Positions 60,277 through 64,000 of a stretch of 64,000 nt of DNA are shown here, piece after piece. Source of the stretch: Haliscomenobacter hydrossis DSM 1100 (GTDB lineage: Bacteria > Bacteroidota > Bacteroidia > Chitinophagales > Saprospiraceae); NCBI RefSeq assembly GCF_000212735.1, contig NC_015510.1:6325001-6389000 (forward strand), written 5' to 3'. Position numbers and translations under genes: made by a program. Below the pieces are notes generated by a model. The model saw only the letters and a program-made list of their open reading frames with translations, was not told the origin of the DNA and ran no database searches. Numbering within the stretch: the first letter of the stretch is position 1; each line of letters starts with the position of its first letter.

Positions 60277-60294
60277 AGGGGCAATTAAGCCCCT
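60277..60294 (-). terminator. Short hairpin after the ssb remnant
   Basis: AGGGGC-TTAATT-GCCCCT on the minus strand about 14 bases after the stop codon. No long T run follows. Confidence 0.45.
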
Positions 60295-60307
60295 GCTCTA
60301 TTACCGA

Positions 60308-60544
60308 TTACTCAGAAACGGCATCCATAGCCTCATCTACTTCTTTACCAAGCAGACTGCCTTGCTTGTGGTACTCAATCTTCTCAACATAGCTGGCAAT
60401 GATTGAAGCTTGTCTGCGGGTAAACCCTTTCTCATCTTTGAATGCTTTGTAAGCAATGCCGCCAGTAATTTCAACGGCGTCACCTTTTTTCAGGTCTTTG
60501 GCAAAATGCGCAGCTTGTGCACGGAATACTAGTACATCATGCCA
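60308..60544 (-). pseudogene. ssb: N-terminally truncated single-strand DNA-binding protein gene
   Basis: A 78-codon fragment beginning WHDVLVFRAQAAHFAKDLKK and continuing GDAVEITGGIAYKAFKDEKG, which is the second half of the SSB OB-fold (WH.V..F...AE....LKKGD.V...G), with an acidic tail ending DEAMDAVSE. The first 45 or so residues of the OB-fold are absent. The apparent longer frame to 60691 is only the antisense of the next gene fragment. The cut point (about 60545-60556) coincides with the start of the opposing DUF6371-like fragment. Confidence 0.7.
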
Positions 60545-61054
60545 GATGGTACTCCTTATGGTGCCCAAATGGTTATGTATGACCCCGGAACCGGGAAAAG
60601 GCAAAAAAATGGATGGATACATACAGCTTTGAAAAATCGCCTTTCCAGAAAGGGGCAAACTTTGCCTGAATGGCTGATAAACTACGAGCATGCTCCAAAA
60701 ATTCCAGTGCCTTTTGGGCTACATTTATTGAAAGAAAGCTGTGGAAAGCCTGTTGCTGTTGTCGAAAGTGCCAAAACTGGGGTGATTATGACAGCTATTC
60801 AGCCGAAAGCTCTTTGGCTTGCAGTAGGGAGTCTTTCAAATTTGAATGAACAGAGATTGAAGGAGGTAAAAGACTTTGAAATAGTGCTTTATCCAGATTT
60901 AGGAGGGTTTGAACGATGGATAATGAAGGCAGATATTTTGAAGAAAAAAGGTTTTAAGATAGCTGTATCAGAGCTATTGGAATCGAACTCAAAAAGTTCA
61001 GAGAACAAAGCAGGGTATGATATAGCTGATTTCTTTTTAATAAAAAATAATTAA
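60539..61054 (+). pseudogene. 5'-truncated primase-like (DUF6371/Toprim-type) gene fragment
   Basis: A 171-codon frame; the genuine homology appears to begin around YGAQMVMYDPGTGKRQ. The rest, VPFGLHLLKESCGKPVAVVE then SAKTGVIMTAIQPKALWLAVGSL, LNEQRLKEVKDFEIVLYPDLGGFERW and GYDIADFFL, is the C-terminal Toprim-like part of DUF6371 proteins carried by Bacteroidota plasmids and integrative elements, where VESAKT and YPDLG hold the acidic residues. The N-terminal zinc-binding region is missing. It is joined head-to-head with the ssb fragment. Confidence 0.65.
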
Positions 61055-61190
61055 TTATATATTTTTAATAAATGTTTTAATTATTAAAAATGAATTATTT
61101 GTAAGCTGTCATCGCGGAATTATTCTGATTCTATTTACAGGAATACTTTTTTTTGCATTAGGTGCTCTTGCAACATGTTTAGTTTCTTTA

Positions 61191-61207
61191 CAACTTGCAA
61201 CAAGTTG
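61191..61207. repeat. Short inverted repeat upstream of the EAD gene
   Basis: CAACTTG-CAA-CAAGTTG is perfect and lies about 30 bases before the ATG at 61239; a possible operator. Confidence 0.35.
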
Positions 61208-61238
61208 CTATTTTATCATAAACTCCTTATGTGCACTT

Positions 61239-61796
61239 ATGATTGAAAAAAAATCGCTTTTGAGCTTTTTAGACGCTGGAGATTATAAAAGAGTCTTAGA
61301 CGTGCTTAAAACTATTGAGAACCAAAGTGAAAGTGCTTCTAAGCTACAGAAGGATTTAAATACATTAAATGATAAGCATGGAAAAAAGATTATATCTAGA
61401 CAAAAATACAGGTCAGAGTTAACGAAGTTAGTTCAATCAATTCGTGGAAATATCGAAGCCCTTACAGAGCAGGAATTAAAAGAAAGTAGATTGTCTGATT
61501 CTAAACAAAAATGGAGCCGATGGAAAAGAATTCTAGTTGGTATCGGCATTCTTGTCCCTACTTTATCAGCAATTTTAAATGCTGGTGGAAGCTTCTCAGA
61601 GTTCACAGGTTTCTCTTTGCGAGATATTTTCTTTAGCAAGAACGAAGCAAATGACACCCTAAATCAAGTAAATATTAAGACTTCTGGCCATAAAAGCCCA
61701 GCAATTAATGCACCTGGTGGTGAGGTTAAAATTGAATATCAGGAGCTACAACCCTCAAAAAATGCTATTGATAAAAGTGGTAAAACTAAAAATTAA
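61239..61796 (+). CDS. Effector-associated-domain (EAD11-like) transmembrane protein
   Basis: A 185-residue protein. The N-terminal helical domain (about 1-80), KSLLSFLDAGDYKRVLDVLK with LNTLNDKHGKKIISRQKYRSELTKLVQSI, resembles effector-associated domains. These are small adaptor modules that recruit effectors in bacterial conflict systems. A membrane helix follows at about 98-116 (ILVGIGILVPTLSAILNAG). The outer tail carries HKSPAINAPGGEVKIEYQE. Its stop is 9 bases before the TPR gene, so the two are an operon. The TPR partner shares the SPAxNAxGGEVxIxY motif. The AT-rich composition fits an accessory island. The EAD11 call is moderate. Confidence 0.65.
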   Translation: MIEKKSLLSFLDAGDYKRVLDVLKTIENQSESASKLQKDLNTLNDKHGKKIISRQKYRSELTKLVQSIRGNIEALTEQELKESRLSDSKQKWSRWKRILVGIGILVPTLSAILNAGGSFSEFTGFSLRDIFFSKNEANDTLNQVNIKTSGHKSPAINAPGGEVKIEYQELQPSKNAIDKSGKTKN

Positions 61797-61805
61797 CTAT
61801 ACTAG

Positions 61806-64000
61806 ATGAAACTAAAAATTGTTCTGTTCTTTTTACTTAACTCATTAATCGGGCTAGCACAAGTTAAAACAACAGGAGAGCAAAGCCCTGCTGTCATAGC
61901 TAAAAATTTTTCTGCCGTTTACGGAGTGCGTACTGATGCTATACTTGAAATCTTAAATGTTTTTGAAGAAAGTGGACTTAGTGCGATTGAACGGAAAAAT
62001 CGAACAGAGGAAATCTTAAAAACCTATCAAAAAACGCCAGAAAGAAAACAAGGAGGAAGCTATCTGAGCGAAACTTCAAAAAAAGAACTTGGAATTTTCA
62101 CCCATAACTCTAAGATAATTGATGCTCTTAATTGGGATTTGTTCGCCCAAAAGAAATATTTGTCAGTTTCTACTAGTGGAATAAATAGCCCTGCTGTAAA
62201 TGCTGCTGGAGGAGAGGTCAACATTTGGTATGGCGTTCCTCCTAAAGTACTTCAAGTATTGGCAGAAACATTAGAGAAAAATAAAATTGCCTTAATTGAT
62301 TTTGAAGATCGATTGAAAGAACTAGTCAAAAAATATGAGGCACTAAAGACTGAATTTGATTCTTATGGGAAGACTGATCCAATAATAAAAGAAGCTGAAA
62401 GACTATTAAATGAAGGGAATATTTTTGATGCTGAAAAGTTAATTGATTCAGATTATGGTACCTCAAAAAGACGGCAAGCCTATAAAGGATACCTTTTAGG
62501 GAAAACCAAGGAATTACTTTTGAAATATGATTCTGCGTCGATTGGCTTACGCGATGCTGTATTTCTTGAACCAGATAATTCTAAATACCTTATAGCACTT
62601 GCTCGTCTAGAATCTGTACTTGCTCATTATGATGATGCCCTATTGTATTATGAAAAAGCATTGGAAATTGAAGAACGGATAAATGCTAATCGCCCTGAAT
62701 GGTATTCTTTTTTATACTCTGATATTGGCAATGTAAGAAGACTAAAAGGAGATTATAATCTTGGCATTGAATATTTAAAAAAAGCAATAGCAATCGATTC
62801 CGTTATTTTAGGTAGAGAGGATGCAAACTTTGCTGTATATTTTAACAATATTGGTCTGTGCTACGATTCAAAAGGGGAATATGAAAGTGCCGTAAAATAC
62901 TATAATCGAGCGATTAAAATTAATCTAACTTTTTCAGGTAACGACTACTCAAAATTAGCGCACAATTATAATAATCTGGGAACTAGTTACCTGAGTAAAG
63001 GAGAGATTGACACCTCGATTAGCTGTTTAGAAAAAGCATTAACATATGCACTTAGTGCTTATGAAGGTAAACATTTGGTTGTAGCGAACACTTACAATAG
63101 CTTAGGCTCTGCCTGGCAAAAGAATGGTAATTATGAGAGAGCAAAAGAATTTCTAGGAAAATCGATACAGATTATTTCTCAAATTTTTGGAGATAGGCAC
63201 CCTGATTTAGCTGTACAATATAACAATATCGGGACAGTCCTGGAAGAACAAGGTCAATATGATAAAGCTATCTTTTTTTATGAAAGAGCACTTGAAATTG
63301 ACTCTCAGTTTTTAGGAATGAAACATCACCATGTGGCTATTCGGTACAATAATTTAGGGATGGCTTGGGCGCAAAAAGCTGATTACCAAAAAGCTATGGC
63401 CTTTGTTAAAAAAGCACTGAATATTGACTCTGTTGCCTTAGGTTATGAGCATCATCAACTGGCTAAATATTATGACAATCTTGGTAGCATATTTGTTGAT
63501 TTGGGAATCTACGATTCTGCAATTATTATGCACAAGAAAGCTTTACTTATTGATCTCTCTGCTTTTGGAGAGAATCATTCAAATGTAGGTACCAGATATA
63601 ATAATCTTGGCCTAGCCTTTCAACACTTAGGCCAACTTGATAAAGCTCTTGATTTTTATGAAAAGGCCTTGTCAATTTTGGAAAATAAACACGCAGATCA
63701 GCATCCTGATTTAGCAGCATGTTTTACTAATATAGGCTCTGTCTGGCAGGAAAGAGGCGATTTCAATAGAGCATTAGGTTTATTTGAAAAGTCATTACAA
63801 ATAGCAGTCAAATTTTTTGGAGATAAACACCCGCGTACTGCTATTGCCTTAGAAAAACTGGGTTTGATTTATAAAGATAAAGGTGATTATGATAAAGCGT
63901 TATCTTATTATAACCAAGCTTTCCTAATTGATTCTGTTGCTCTAGGAATGGAACATCCTGTAATTGCTGATCTCTACTATAAAATTGGTTCAGTTTGGCA
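61806..64000 (+). CDS. Secreted TPR protein, partial (runs off right edge)
   Basis: At least 731 residues from ATG 61806 with a signal peptide (MKLKIVLFFLLNSLIGLAQ). Residues about 20-200 have EQSPAVIAKNFSAVYG, NSPAVNAAGGEVNIWYG and a coiled coil. From about 215 on are more than ten 42-residue TPR units of kinesin-light-chain type (NTYNSLGSAWQKNGNYERAKEF, RYNNLGMAWAQKADYQKAMAF). The frame stays open to the end of the window. Similar chains often end in a CHAT domain, but none is visible here. It is in an operon with the EAD protein. Confidence 0.85.
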   Translation, partial: MKLKIVLFFLLNSLIGLAQVKTTGEQSPAVIAKNFSAVYGVRTDAILEILNVFEESGLSAIERKNRTEEILKTYQKTPERKQGGSYLSETSKKELGIFTHNSKIIDALNWDLFAQKKYLSVSTSGINSPAVNAAGGEVNIWYGVPPKVLQVLAETLEKNKIALIDFEDRLKELVKKYEALKTEFDSYGKTDPIIKEAERLLNEGNIFDAEKLIDSDYGTSKRRQAYKGYLLGKTKELLLKYDSASIGLRDAVFLEPDNSKYLIALARLESVLAHYDDALLYYEKALEIEERINANRPEWYSFLYSDIGNVRRLKGDYNLGIEYLKKAIAIDSVILGREDANFAVYFNNIGLCYDSKGEYESAVKYYNRAIKINLTFSGNDYSKLAHNYNNLGTSYLSKGEIDTSISCLEKALTYALSAYEGKHLVVANTYNSLGSAWQKNGNYERAKEFLGKSIQIISQIFGDRHPDLAVQYNNIGTVLEEQGQYDKAIFFYERALEIDSQFLGMKHHHVAIRYNNLGMAWAQKADYQKAMAFVKKALNIDSVALGYEHHQLAKYYDNLGSIFVDLGIYDSAIIMHKKALLIDLSAFGENHSNVGTRYNNLGLAFQHLGQLDKALDFYEKALSILENKHADQHPDLAACFTNIGSVWQERGDFNRALGLFEKSLQIAVKFFGDKHPRTAIALEKLGLIYKDKGDYDKALSYYNQAFLIDSVALGMEHPVIADLYYKIGSVW

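Noticed and set aside
60545-60691. N-terminal extension of the ssb frame
   Set aside because: This part is the antisense of the DUF6371-like fragment and shows no SSB similarity; the SSB homology begins at residue WHDV.

Overview
The window looks like chromosome from a member of the Bacteroidota, most likely a Saprospiraceae (Haliscomenobacter-like) bacterium. The taxonomic level is inferred from gene content, not from a search. Supporting signs are two giant proteins with C-terminal type IX secretion sorting domains, a SusC/SusD pair, promoters of the Bacteroidota form TTG-N19-21-TAnnTTTG, few Shine-Dalgarno sequences, and abundant TPR/CHAT proteins. GC is moderate in the core genes and clearly lower in two accessory stretches (about 0.5-4.3 kb and 59-64 kb).

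Layout. At 1-4.7 kb there is the 5' part of a cation/proton antiporter, then small low-GC accessory genes (DUF2490-like protein, two membrane proteins, a methyltransferase, an unknown) and an antitoxin whose PIN toxin has lost its middle. At 4.8-12.5 kb a complete tryptophan operon is transcribed leftward as leader-trpE-G-D-C-F-B-A. It starts with a Bacteroidota promoter, a short leader peptide with three consecutive Trp codons and an intrinsic terminator, which together form a classical attenuator. Five of its six gene junctions carry a different palindromic repeat; only trpF-trpB is tight. At 12.7-18.0 kb lies a repeat-rich secreted protein with dockerin-like and cohesin-like segments. At 20.0-27.9 kb there is a full pobA-pca operon for 4-hydroxybenzoate to 3-oxoadipyl-CoA thiolysis, with fused pcaL (DC) and fused pcaIJ.

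At 28-35 kb are two unrecognised proteins, a serine hydrolase fused to a ChbG/YdjC-like deacetylase, tRNA-Gly(GCC), an AEC permease and a Tat-exported HisC-like aminotransferase. At 35-40 kb a TPR-CHAT protein faces an ECF-type sigma factor and a membrane protein resembling an anti-sigma factor. At 40-44 kb are a Uma2-family protein, a DUF2201/VWA protein with a MoxR-type ATPase, and a MazF-type toxin-antitoxin pair. At 44-57 kb are SusD/SusC, a second giant secreted protein with a metalloprotease motif, a polytopic membrane patatin and a Schlafen AlbA_2 protein.

The right end (57.8-64 kb) is a graveyard and accessory island. It holds an antitoxin with a truncated ParE-like toxin, the 3' end of a MobF-type relaxase gene, an attC-like palindrome next to a DnaJ-domain gene, and ssb and DUF6371-like fragments that meet at one junction. 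It ends with a two-gene operon: a transmembrane effector-associated-domain protein and a secreted TPR protein sharing a SPAxNAxGGEVxIxY motif. The second gene runs off the window. The most novel-looking signals are this EAD/TPR pair, the trp attenuator, the families of dispersed palindromes (one with arms that covary around a conserved core, several abutting stop codons), and the attC-like site.
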